From Gammaproteobacteria bacterium (GTDB lineage: Bacteria > Pseudomonadota > Gammaproteobacteria > Competibacterales > Competibacteraceae): DNA of 5,510 nucleotides. The position numbers and the translations under genes are program-made. The stretch is taken from contig PWUP01000366.1 of NCBI GenBank assembly GCA_003562535.1, positions 1-5,510 on the forward strand, in the 5' to 3' direction. Within the stretch, counting starts at the first letter, position 1, and every line of letters starts with the position of its first letter. Shown in pieces: positions 1-5,389 of this stretch. The notes beneath the pieces were generated by a model. The model was not told where the DNA came from. It was given only the letters and a program-made list of their open reading frames with translations, and did not search any database.

Positions 1-719
1 ACCGGCAACCGTCGCCAACGCCGCGCTTGCTCAATCGCTGCTGTCGCCAGACCATGCCAAGTGGTTGGCGGTGAACCAGTGAAGTGATAGGTTCCCCATA
101 GCCCACCCTTCGCCCATGCCGGATGGCGCAGACTATGCAGCAAGACCGCCGCAATATCTCCGGCAAACGTCGGGCTGCCGTGTTGATCGGCGACCACGCG
201 CAGATGGTCACGCTCGCCCGCCAACCGCAACATGGTCTTCACAAAATTATGCCCGTGTACGCCGAATACCCAACTGGTACGGAGAATCAGATGCTGGCTT
301 AGAGTCTGGCGCACCGCCTGCTCACCCGCCCATTTGCTCTGGCCATAGACACCGAGTGGACTCACCGGATCGTCCTCACGATAGGGGCGGCTTTGATCCC
401 CGGCAAACACATAATCGGTGGACAGATGCAGCAGGGGAATACCGCGCTCGGCACAAGCGGCGGCGAGATAGGCCGGCCCGTCACGATTCACCGCATAGGC
501 TTGTTCGGGTTCTTGCTCGGCGCGATCCACCGCCGTATACGCTGCGGCATTGATGACGACATCGATAGCCGCCTCGGTCACGATCTGTTTCACCGCTTGG
601 GCATCGGTAATATCCAGACCCTCGGCGTCCACCGCCAAAACCTCAAAACCGGCTAGCGGTGCTTGGCGGCTCAGCTCCCAACCGACTTGGCCTTTGGCTC
701 CGGTAATTAATATCTTCAT
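1..719 (-). CDS. rfbD: dTDP-4-dehydrorhamnose reductase RmlD/RfbD, C-terminus cut off by the left window edge
   Basis: This enzyme performs the last step of dTDP-L-rhamnose synthesis in the cytoplasm: NAD(P)H-dependent reduction of dTDP-4-dehydro-L-rhamnose. The minus-strand frame is open from the ATG at 719 to the edge and gives 239 complete codons. It begins MKILITGAKGQVG, an N-terminal Rossmann glycine motif (residues 7-13). Further family marks are NAAAYTAVD (57-65), STDYVF (100-105) and the short-chain dehydrogenase pair Y125-x3-K129 in YGQSKWAGEQ. RTSWVFG follows at 147-153, and the typical YHFTGSPPTTW stretch at 211-221. Family members are about 290-300 residues, so roughly 55-60 C-terminal residues lie outside the window. 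The ATG overlaps the rfbC stop as ATGA, and only a weak GGA precedes it, so translation is probably coupled to rfbC. No frameshift is seen. The truncation comes from the window edge, not from gene decay. Confidence 0.96.
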   Translation of the reverse strand, partial: MKILITGAKGQVGWELSRQAPLAGFEVLAVDAEGLDITDAQAVKQIVTEAAIDVVINAAAYTAVDRAEQEPEQAYAVNRDGPAYLAAACAERGIPLLHLSTDYVFAGDQSRPYREDDPVSPLGVYGQSKWAGEQAVRQTLSQHLILRTSWVFGVHGHNFVKTMLRLAGERDHLRVVADQHGSPTFAGDIAAVLLHSLRHPAWAKGGLWGTYHFTGSPPTTWHGLATAAIEQARRWRRLP

Positions 720-1267
720 AAGTCCGGTAAATGCGCTTGTTCATGCAAGCAAGGATTATGCCGATCTTTGGCCGACAGGCTGATCTCCGTAACGGCGGAT
801 AATGGCCACTCAATACCGATAGCGGGGTCATTCCAAGCTATCCCGTATTCGGATTGAGGATGATAATAATCCGTGCATTTATAGACAAAATCAGCGACTT
901 CAGAGAGGACGACAAAGCCATGAGCAAAGCCAGGGGGGATATACATTTGGCACAAAGACTCGTCATTTAACTCCATGCCCACCCAACGGCCAAAATGCGG
1001 CGATCCTCGGCGCACATCCACGGCCACATCGAACACCCGTCCCGAAGTCACCCTGACCAGTTTGCCTTGAGGCTGGTGGAGTTGATAATGCAGTCCGCGC
1101 AAGACTCCCCGCCGCGAGCGCGAATGATTATCTTGGACAAACGCCGGAATGCCCCAGTCGGCGAACAGGCTGGCTCGATAGGTTTCCAGAAAAAACCCAC
1201 GCGCATCTCCAAACACCTGCGGCTCTACACACAGGACGCCCGGCAGTGTCATCTCGCTGATCTTCAT
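716..1267 (-). CDS. rfbC: dTDP-4-dehydrorhamnose 3,5-epimerase RmlC/RfbC
   Basis: This is the third enzyme of dTDP-L-rhamnose synthesis. It epimerises C3 and C5 of dTDP-4-keto-6-deoxyglucose before RmlD reduces it. The 183-residue product matches the usual family length. A cupin (jelly-roll) fold is expected from family membership. Visible signature segments are FGDARGFFLETY (19-30), QDNHSRSRRGVLRGLHYQ (45-62, with the likely catalytic His60), QGKLVRVTSGRVFDVAVD (67-84, with Lys69), IPPGFAHGF (110-118), the YKCTDYY segment (129-135) that holds the family tyrosine, and SAKD (165-168), probably the Asp partner of the catalytic His. The last two assignments are by family analogy. The ATG overlaps the rfbA stop as ATGA, and AGGG (minus strand, 1278-1275) lies a few bases upstream as a modest ribosome site. 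Its own TGA overlaps the rfbD ATG. The gene looks intact. Confidence 0.97.
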   Translation of the reverse strand: MKISEMTLPGVLCVEPQVFGDARGFFLETYRASLFADWGIPAFVQDNHSRSRRGVLRGLHYQLHQPQGKLVRVTSGRVFDVAVDVRRGSPHFGRWVGMELNDESLCQMYIPPGFAHGFVVLSEVADFVYKCTDYYHPQSEYGIAWNDPAIGIEWPLSAVTEISLSAKDRHNPCLHEQAHLPDL

Positions 1268-2148
1268 GCCCGCACCCTGTGCTGTAACAGCATCCGTAAA
1301 TACGCACCATAACCACTTTTATCCAGAGCGGCGGCCAGCCGCTCTAATTGGCCATCATCGATATAGCCCATACGCCAAGCGATTTCTTCAGGACAGGCGA
1401 TTTTCAAGCCTTGGCGTTGTTCCACCACTTCGATGAATTGCGCCGCAGCCAGCAAAGAGGCATGGGTTCCGGTGTCCAGCCAAGCATAGCCTCGGCCCAG
1501 AACCTCGACGTTGAGATCACCACGGCGCAAATAGGCATTATTGACATCGGTGATTTCCAGCTCCCCCCGCGCCGAAGGCTTGACATCGCGGGCAATGCCC
1601 ACGACATCATTATCATAGAAATACAACCCCGTGACAGCATAATGCGATTTGGGCTGGGAGGGCTTTTCTTCAATACTAATGGCCTTGCCGGTCTGATCAA
1701 ATTCAACCACGCCGTAGCGCTGGGGATCAGTGACATAGTAACCCAATACGGTAGCGCCGCTGCGGCGTGTGGTGGCGTTGACCAATAGCTCGGATAAGCC
1801 ATGCCCATAGAAAATATTATCCCCCAAGACCAAGCTTACGGGACGATGCGCAATAAACTCAGCGCCGATTAAAAACGCCTGCGCCAGCCCGTCAGGACTC
1901 GGCTGCACGGCATAGGACAGATTCAGCCCCCAAGCACTGCCATCACCCAATAATTGCTGGAATGCGGCCTGATCTTGGGGGGTGGTGATGAGCAATATAT
2001 CGCGGATACCCGCCAACATCAGGGTACTGAGCGGGTAATAAATCATCGGTTTGTCGTAAATCGGCATTAACTGCTTGCTGATGACTCGCGTCAAGGGGTG
2101 CAATCGAGTGCCGGAGCCACCGGCTAAAATAATACCTTTGCAACTCAA
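1264..2148 (-). CDS. rfbA: Glucose-1-phosphate thymidylyltransferase RmlA/RfbA, probable TTG start
   Basis: This enzyme joins glucose-1-phosphate and dTTP to give dTDP-glucose, the committed and normally feedback-inhibited step of the dTDP-rhamnose pathway. The protein carries the nucleotidyltransferase signature KGIILAGGSGTRLHPLT followed by KQLMPIYDKPMIYYPLS (residues 25-41 from the TTG). It also has LVLGDNIFYG (107-116), RYGVVEF (144-150), EEKPSQPKS (160-168), NYAVTG-type HYAVTGLYFYDNDV (169-182), ELEITDVNN (196-204) and WLDTGTH (223-229). I place the start at TTG 2148-2146, giving 294 aa, against about 290 in the family. GGAG at 2159-2156 is 7 nt upstream, and the protein then begins MSCKGIILAGG. 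The in-frame ATG at 2199 would add 17 residues absent from the family and overlap glmS by 47 nt, so I reject it. The gene follows glmS after 4 nt and overlaps rfbC as ATGA. Confidence 0.96.
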   Translation of the reverse strand: MSCKGIILAGGSGTRLHPLTRVISKQLMPIYDKPMIYYPLSTLMLAGIRDILLITTPQDQAAFQQLLGDGSAWGLNLSYAVQPSPDGLAQAFLIGAEFIAHRPVSLVLGDNIFYGHGLSELLVNATTRRSGATVLGYYVTDPQRYGVVEFDQTGKAISIEEKPSQPKSHYAVTGLYFYDNDVVGIARDVKPSARGELEITDVNNAYLRRGDLNVEVLGRGYAWLDTGTHASLLAAAQFIEVVEQRQGLKIACPEEIAWRMGYIDDGQLERLAAALDKSGYGAYLRMLLQHRVRA

Positions 2149-2159
2149 AAGACTACTCC
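2146..2159 (-). promoter_or_regulatory. Ribosome binding site and TTG start of rfbA, embedded in the end of glmS
   Basis: On the minus strand GGAG (2159-2156) spans the final Val-Glu codons of glmS, immediately before its TAG stop. Seven bases separate it from TTG (2148-2146), which is in frame with the rfbA product. No ATG or GTG in this frame sits close to the conserved KGIILAGG segment. This arrangement decides the start and suggests that rfbA translation depends on ribosomes finishing glmS. Confidence 0.8.
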
Positions 2160-3982
2160 ACGGTAACGGATTTAGCCAAATTACGCGGCTGATCGACATC
2201 CGTACCTTTTAATACTGCCACATGATAAGCCAGCAATTGCAAAGGCACAGTGAACACAATCGGTGCGATCAACTCGGCGACCGCCTGTAAATTCAAGACT
2301 TCTAGATCGGCATCCGTTTGCACGGCGACCTCATGATCCGCAAACAGCAGCAAACGCCCACCGCGCGCCCGTACTTCTTGAAGATTGGACAATAATTTAT
2401 CCAGCAGGGCATCGTTGGGTAACACCGCTACGACCGGCATATCTTCATCCACCAAGGCCAGCGGCCCGTGTTTCAGCTCGCCGGCGGCGTAGGCTTCGGC
2501 ATGGATATAGGAAATTTCCTTGAGCTTCAGCGCGCCTTCCATCGCCACCGGATACATCAAACCCCGCCCTAGAAACAGGGCATGGTGTTTGTCGATAAAC
2601 TGCTCGGCCAAGGCTTCGACCGCATCATTTAACGCCAGTGCCTGCTCCAATTGCACCGGCAGTTGCTGCAAGGCGGTCACCCAGTGGTTTTCCTGCTCGG
2701 CACTCAGGCCAAAATGCCGTCCTAGCGCCAAATTCAGCAACATTAATGCCGTCAACTGGGTGGTAAATGCCTTGGTCGAGGCGACCCCAATTTCCCGACC
2801 GGCACGGGTCAGTAATACGGCGTCAGCCGCTCTGACCAGCGACGATTCGGCGACATTACAAATCGCCAGAACGCCTAAACAGCCTCGGTTACGCGCTTCC
2901 GCCAATGCTGCCAGCGTGTCAGCGGTTTCCCCAGATTGCGAGATGCACACCACTAAGGTCTGAGCCGTCGTCACCACCGGACGGTAGCGGTATTCGCTAG
3001 CGATTTCCACCAAACAGGGAATGCCTAAGGCTTCCAGCCAGTAACGCGCCACTAGACCGGCATGGTAACTGGTACCACAGGCAATGATATGAACCTGCTG
3101 GGTCTGAGCGAACAAGGCATCGGCTTCAGTACCCCAACAACCGTCAACTAACTTCCCGGCGTAGATACGCCCTTCCAAAGTGGCCGCTACCGCTTGGGGC
3201 TGCTCAAAGATTTCCTTGAGCATATAGTGGCGGTAGCCGCCCTTATCCGCCACATCGACCGCCTGTTGCGAGTAACTGAGCGGCCTTGCGACCGGCTCAC
3301 CGCTGCGGTCATAAATATGGAATTGCTCGCGCTCCAGCTCGGCCACATCGCCTTCTTCGAGAAACACAAAGCGCTGGGTGACCGGCACCAAGGCAAACAC
3401 ATCGGAGGCGATAAAATGCTCACCGATGCCGATGCCAATCACTAAGGGGCTGCCCCGCCGAGCCGCAATCAAGGATTCAGGATGACGGGCGCTGATCACG
3501 CCTAAGCTGTACGCGCCCTCTAATTCGGCCAAGGCGTTCTGCACGGCGGCCAGTAAATCTGTACTATCACCGAGATGATGATGGATCAAATGCGCGACGA
3601 CTTCGGTGTCGGTATCCGAACTGAAGGTATAGCCCAGGGTTTTCAGCCGGTCTTGCAGGGGACGAAAATTCTCAATGATGCCGTTATGCACCACCGCAAT
3701 GCGGTCGGCGCTGAAATGCGGGTGGGCATTGCGCTCGCTGGGCACACCGTGCGTGGCCCAGCGGGTATGGGCTATGCCTGTACTGCCCCGCACCGGCTGG
3801 GCGGTTAACAATTCGGTTAAAGCAGCGACCTTGCCTACTGCCCGAGTGCGCTCTAATGTCCCTTGGCGATTAATTACGGCTAAACCGGCGGAATCGTAAC
3901 CGCGATATTCCAAACGCCGCAAGCCTTCAAGCAGAATCGGCGTGACGTTGCGTTCTGCGACTGCACCGACAATACCACACAT
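2153..3982 (-). CDS. glmS: Glutamine-fructose-6-phosphate aminotransferase (isomerizing), glucosamine-6-phosphate synthase
   Basis: GlmS converts fructose-6-phosphate and glutamine to glucosamine-6-phosphate and glutamate, the entry step to UDP-GlcNAc for peptidoglycan and LPS. The product is 609 aa, the same length as the E. coli enzyme. It starts MCGIVGAV, with the N-terminal nucleophile Cys2 of the class II glutaminase domain (about 1-225). That domain also shows RGYDSAG (27-33), HTRWATHG (72-79) and HNGIIENF (99-106). Two SIS sugar-isomerase domains follow, at roughly 285-425 and 460-595, with CGTSYHAG (302-309), ISQSGETADT (347-356), KLKEISYIHAEAYAAGELKHG (486-506) and the C-terminal DQPRNLAKSVTVE. 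E489, H505 and K604 match the E. coli catalytic E488, H504 and K603 (mature numbering). The gene lies 12 nt downstream of galU, preceded by a G-rich Shine-Dalgarno (3995-3990). There is no room for a glmS ribozyme leader, and glmU is not its neighbour here. Confidence 0.99.
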   Translation of the reverse strand: MCGIVGAVAERNVTPILLEGLRRLEYRGYDSAGLAVINRQGTLERTRAVGKVAALTELLTAQPVRGSTGIAHTRWATHGVPSERNAHPHFSADRIAVVHNGIIENFRPLQDRLKTLGYTFSSDTDTEVVAHLIHHHLGDSTDLLAAVQNALAELEGAYSLGVISARHPESLIAARRGSPLVIGIGIGEHFIASDVFALVPVTQRFVFLEEGDVAELEREQFHIYDRSGEPVARPLSYSQQAVDVADKGGYRHYMLKEIFEQPQAVAATLEGRIYAGKLVDGCWGTEADALFAQTQQVHIIACGTSYHAGLVARYWLEALGIPCLVEIASEYRYRPVVTTAQTLVVCISQSGETADTLAALAEARNRGCLGVLAICNVAESSLVRAADAVLLTRAGREIGVASTKAFTTQLTALMLLNLALGRHFGLSAEQENHWVTALQQLPVQLEQALALNDAVEALAEQFIDKHHALFLGRGLMYPVAMEGALKLKEISYIHAEAYAAGELKHGPLALVDEDMPVVAVLPNDALLDKLLSNLQEVRARGGRLLLFADHEVAVQTDADLEVLNLQAVAELIAPIVFTVPLQLLAYHVAVLKGTDVDQPRNLAKSVTVE

Positions 3983-3994
3983 AAAATATCCCCC

Positions 3995-4900
3995 CTAGTC
4001 TGCGTCGGTTGCTGGATTTAAACCGTTGCCACCGTAGTGTTGATGAAGATAGTCACGAAACCCCGTACCCAGTTCGGTGTGCTTTAAGCCATATTCAACC
4101 GTAGCGATTAAATAATCGAGCTTGGAGCCACAGTCATAACGCCGTCCCTCGAATTCATAGGCCAGTACTTGCTCTTCTTGTAACAGCATGGCGATGGCGT
4201 CAGTGAGTTGAATTTCGTTGCCTGCCCCACGCGGTGTAGTTTGCAGCAAGTCGAAAATACGCGGCGTCAGCAGGTAACGCCCCACCACACCTAAATTTGA
4301 GGGAGCATCAGCGGGTTTGGGTTTTTCAACAATGGCGTCCAAATTACCCAAGCGTTTCGCAAAGGGCAAAGTACGGACAATGCCATACTGTTGAGTATGG
4401 TCTTCTGGGACACGCTCCACCCCAAGAATCGAACACTGATATTTATTAAAATGCTCGACCATTTGGCTGAGTGCACCGACAGGCGCATCGATCAAATCAT
4501 CAGCCAGCAGTACGGCGAACGGTTGCTCACCCACCACCGACCGAGCGCACAACACCGCATGACCTAAGCCTAAAGCCTCGGCTTGGCGGATGTACACGCA
4601 TTCGACATGTTCGGGCACAATGCCCTGCACCACTTCCAGCAACTCATTTTTACCGCGTTTACGCAGTTCTTCTTCGAGTTCATAGGCTTTATCAAAATGA
4701 TCGGCGATGGCGTTTTTCGTGCGTCCGATAATAAAGACTAACGTATCGACCCCGGCGCTGACGGCTTCTTCGACGGCGTATTGGATTAAGGGTCGGTCAA
4801 CAATCGGCAGCATTTCCTTGGGGCTGGCTTTGGTGGCTGGCAAGAACCGGGTGCCCAGGCCGGCCACCGGAAATACCGCCTTGGTAATTTTGCGTTTCAC
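3995..4900 (-). CDS. galU: UTP-glucose-1-phosphate uridylyltransferase GalU
   Basis: GalU makes UDP-glucose from UTP and glucose-1-phosphate in the cytoplasm. UDP-glucose feeds LPS core, exopolysaccharide, UDP-galactose and UDP-glucuronate synthesis. The 301-residue product has the usual bacterial length. It shows KAVFPVAGLGTRFLPATKA (7-25), PKEMLPIVDRPLIQYAVEEA (27-46), the GLGHAVLCA segment (111-119), LLADDLI with the acidic pair D134-D135 (131-137), YGIV (172-175), IVEKPKP (190-196), GRYLLTPRIFD (207-217), NEIQLTDAI (228-236) and YDCGSKLDYL (255-264). These segments separate it from RmlA in the same operon. The start is GTG at 4900-4898, since AGGGAG (4913-4908) stands 7 nt upstream and the next residues, KRKITKAVFPVAGLG, fit the family N-terminus. 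It is the first gene of the operon, with a promoter candidate directly upstream. Its TAG stop merges with the glmS ribosome site. Confidence 0.98.
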   Translation of the reverse strand: MKRKITKAVFPVAGLGTRFLPATKASPKEMLPIVDRPLIQYAVEEAVSAGVDTLVFIIGRTKNAIADHFDKAYELEEELRKRGKNELLEVVQGIVPEHVECVYIRQAEALGLGHAVLCARSVVGEQPFAVLLADDLIDAPVGALSQMVEHFNKYQCSILGVERVPEDHTQQYGIVRTLPFAKRLGNLDAIVEKPKPADAPSNLGVVGRYLLTPRIFDLLQTTPRGAGNEIQLTDAIAMLLQEEQVLAYEFEGRRYDCGSKLDYLIATVEYGLKHTELGTGFRDYLHQHYGGNGLNPATDAD

Positions 4901-4913
4901 AATGAGGCTCCCT
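4898..4913 (-). promoter_or_regulatory. Shine-Dalgarno and GTG start of galU
   Basis: AGGGAG on the minus strand (4913-4908) lies 7 bases before GTG (4900-4898). The spacing and strength support GTG as the real start. I see no alternative ATG upstream that would keep the family N-terminus. Confidence 0.85.
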
Positions 4914-4927
4914 AATGAAATAGAGGT

Positions 4928-4936
4928 ATTATGACA
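4928..4936 (-). promoter_or_regulatory. Candidate extended -10 promoter for the galU-glmS-rfbACD operon
   Basis: On the minus strand the sequence TGTCATAAT (4936-4928) combines a TGn extension with a 5/6 match to TATAAT. Transcription would start near 4921, leaving a leader of about 20 nt that contains the galU Shine-Dalgarno. No good -35 hexamer is found 16-18 bp upstream, which is tolerated in extended -10 promoters. The call rests on position and motif only. Confidence 0.5.
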
Positions 4937-4998
4937 CGTTTGGGATGCAATGCCTGCCTAGTAATCGTCCCCAACTCAGTCGTTCTGTTCGGCAGCAC

Positions 4999-5027
4999 TT
5001 GACAGCGCCTGTCATTATTTCCATAAT
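4999..5027 (+). promoter_or_regulatory. Sigma-70 type promoter of the tRNA-Met gene
   Basis: TTGACA (4999-5004) is a perfect -35 hexamer. CATAAT (5022-5027) is a 5/6 match to -10, and the spacer is exactly 17 bp. The expected start near 5033-5035 leaves fewer than 10 nt of leader before the tRNA, a normal layout for stable RNA genes. The region between -10 and the start (TTATTGATC) is not GC-rich, so a classical stringent discriminator is not evident. Confidence 0.8.
5000..5014. repeat. Perfect inverted repeat overlapping the -35 box of the tRNA-Met promoter
   Basis: TGACAG (5000-5005), a 3-base CGC centre and CTGTCA (5009-5014) form a perfect dyad. Five of the six -35 bases belong to the left arm. 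It could be an operator bound by a dimeric regulator, or a chance dyad; no function is shown by the sequence. A further CTGTCA occurs at 5128-5133, just after the tRNA. Confidence 0.55.
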
Positions 5028-5041
5028 TATTGATCTTCGTT

Positions 5042-5118
5042 GGCTATGTAGCTCAGTTGGTTAGAGCACATCACTCATAATGATGGGGTCGGTGGTTCAA
5101 GTCCACCCATAGCCACCA
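5042..5118 (+). tRNA. Elongator tRNA-Met, anticodon CAT, with encoded CCA
   Basis: A complete 77-base cloverleaf can be folded by hand. The acceptor stem GGCTATG (5042-5048) pairs fully with CATAGCC (5108-5114). The D stem is GCTC/GAGC (5051-5054 with 5064-5067), with loop AGTTGGTTA. The anticodon stem CATCA/TGATG (5069-5073 with 5081-5085) encloses loop CTCATAA, with anticodon CAT at 5076-5078. The variable loop is GGGTC, and the T stem GGTGG/CCACC (5091-5095 with 5103-5107) has loop TTCAAGT. The discriminator is A5115 and the gene encodes CCA (5116-5118). CAT can mean elongator Met, initiator Met or lysidine-modified Ile2. The body from acceptor through variable loop closely follows E. coli elongator tRNA-Met (GGCTA- start, CATCA stem), not tRNA-Ile2 (GGCCCC- start), and it lacks the three G-C pairs of the initiator anticodon stem. 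It is transcribed divergently from galU and ends 271 bp before vgrG. Confidence 0.97.
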
Positions 5119-5190
5119 TAAAACCTGCTGTCAAAACAATCCCCCATGCTACGTCCGACGGTTATTTCATCAATGTCCGCCGTAAGTCTA

Positions 5191-5217
5191 CCAAGCAGTC
5201 AATTTTGACCCGCTTGG
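5191..5217 (+). repeat. Two-part hairpin between tRNA-Met and vgrG
   Basis: CCAAGC (5191-5196) pairs with GCTTGG (5212-5217). Inside it GTCA (5198-5201) pairs with TGAC (5206-5209) around a small AT loop, with an A on one side and CC on the other as an internal bulge. That makes about 10 base pairs. No U-run follows on either strand, so it is not a standard intrinsic terminator. It could be an operator, an RNA processing signal or a remnant of a terminator. Confidence 0.45.
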
Positions 5218-5285
5218 CGGTTCGTTGTGGCCTTGTGGGGGAGATGAGTCACTACGCTGCACCGCTTGCGCCACACAGTATGCGC

Positions 5286-5291
5286 TATAAT
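5286..5291 (+). promoter_or_regulatory. Candidate -10 box upstream of vgrG
   Basis: A perfect TATAAT lies here, pointing towards vgrG, with a predicted start near 5298 and a leader of about 90 nt. The best -35 candidates are poor: CGCTTG at 5263-5268 with 17 bp spacing, or TTGCGC at 5266-5271 with only 14 bp. This is a plausible but unproven vgrG promoter. Confidence 0.4.
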
Positions 5292-5307
5292 CGCCGTGCA
5301 ATCTAAT

Positions 5308-5324
5308 TTGGCATTATTCTTGTT
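5308..5324 (+). promoter_or_regulatory. Weak sigma-54 (-24/-12) like element upstream of vgrG
   Basis: TTGGCAT (5308-5314), five bases, then TTGTT (5320-5324) resembles the sigma-54 consensus TTGGCAC-N5-TTGCA with the correct GG-to-G spacing of 12. The -12 element has GT instead of the strongly conserved GC, which is a serious mismatch. Sigma-54 control is known for some type VI secretion hcp/vgrG genes, so it is recorded as a candidate only. Confidence 0.22.
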
Positions 5325-5389
5325 TGCGTTATACCTAGAGTAACGGTGAGCCGAGTAGACCTGATTCAACGAATGGCGGAATGGTGACG

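Larger units (their letters stand above)
5119..5389. other. Non-coding stretch between tRNA-Met and vgrG
   Basis: No convincing gene lies here. The two short plus-strand frames I could read, one from ATG 5147 and one from ATG 5244, each encode only about 20 residues with no recognisable character. The region holds a hairpin (5191-5217), a perfect TATAAT (5286-5291) and a sigma-54-like element (5308-5324), listed separately. No clear T-run terminator follows the tRNA, so read-through towards vgrG cannot be excluded. Confidence 0.6.

Noticed and set aside
1..15. rfbD as a broken gene or pseudogene because no stop is present
   Set aside because: The frame is intact to the window edge with 239 family-like codons; the missing end is an edge effect.
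116..656. Plus-strand open frames over rfbD (up to 145 aa)
   Set aside because: They are low-complexity Arg/Pro-rich or antisense translations, whereas the minus strand gives an uninterrupted RmlD with all family motifs.
1348..1788. Plus-strand 146-residue open frame over rfbA
   Set aside because: It is antisense to a fully convincing RmlA, has no family motif, and is explained by codon bias of the true gene.
2149..2199. Upstream ATG at 2199 as the rfbA start (311 aa form)
   Set aside because: It overlaps glmS by 47 nt, adds residues unlike the family N-terminus, and lacks the well-placed GGAG that precedes the TTG at 2148.
2520..2963. Plus-strand 147-residue open frame over glmS
   Set aside because: Its composition is Ala/Ser-rich shadow sequence opposite the second SIS domain of GlmS, with no recognisable domain.
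3183..3200. ops-like sequence (GCGGTAGCGG on the minus strand) suggestive of RfaH antitermination
   Set aside because: It lies deep in glmS, is fully explained by the codons for Gln-Ala-Val-Ala-Ala, departs from the ops consensus, and is not in a leader.
5042..5118. tRNA-Ile2 (CAT read as lysidine-modified) or initiator tRNA-fMet
   Set aside because: The acceptor and anticodon stems match elongator tRNA-Met. The tRNA lacks the initiator G-C run in the anticodon stem and pairs fully at position 1-72.
5147..5306. Two tiny plus-strand frames of about 20 codons in the tRNA-vgrG gap
   Set aside because: Neither has a properly spaced ribosome site, hydrophobic segment or toxin/leader-peptide character. 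The second crosses the candidate vgrG -10 box.
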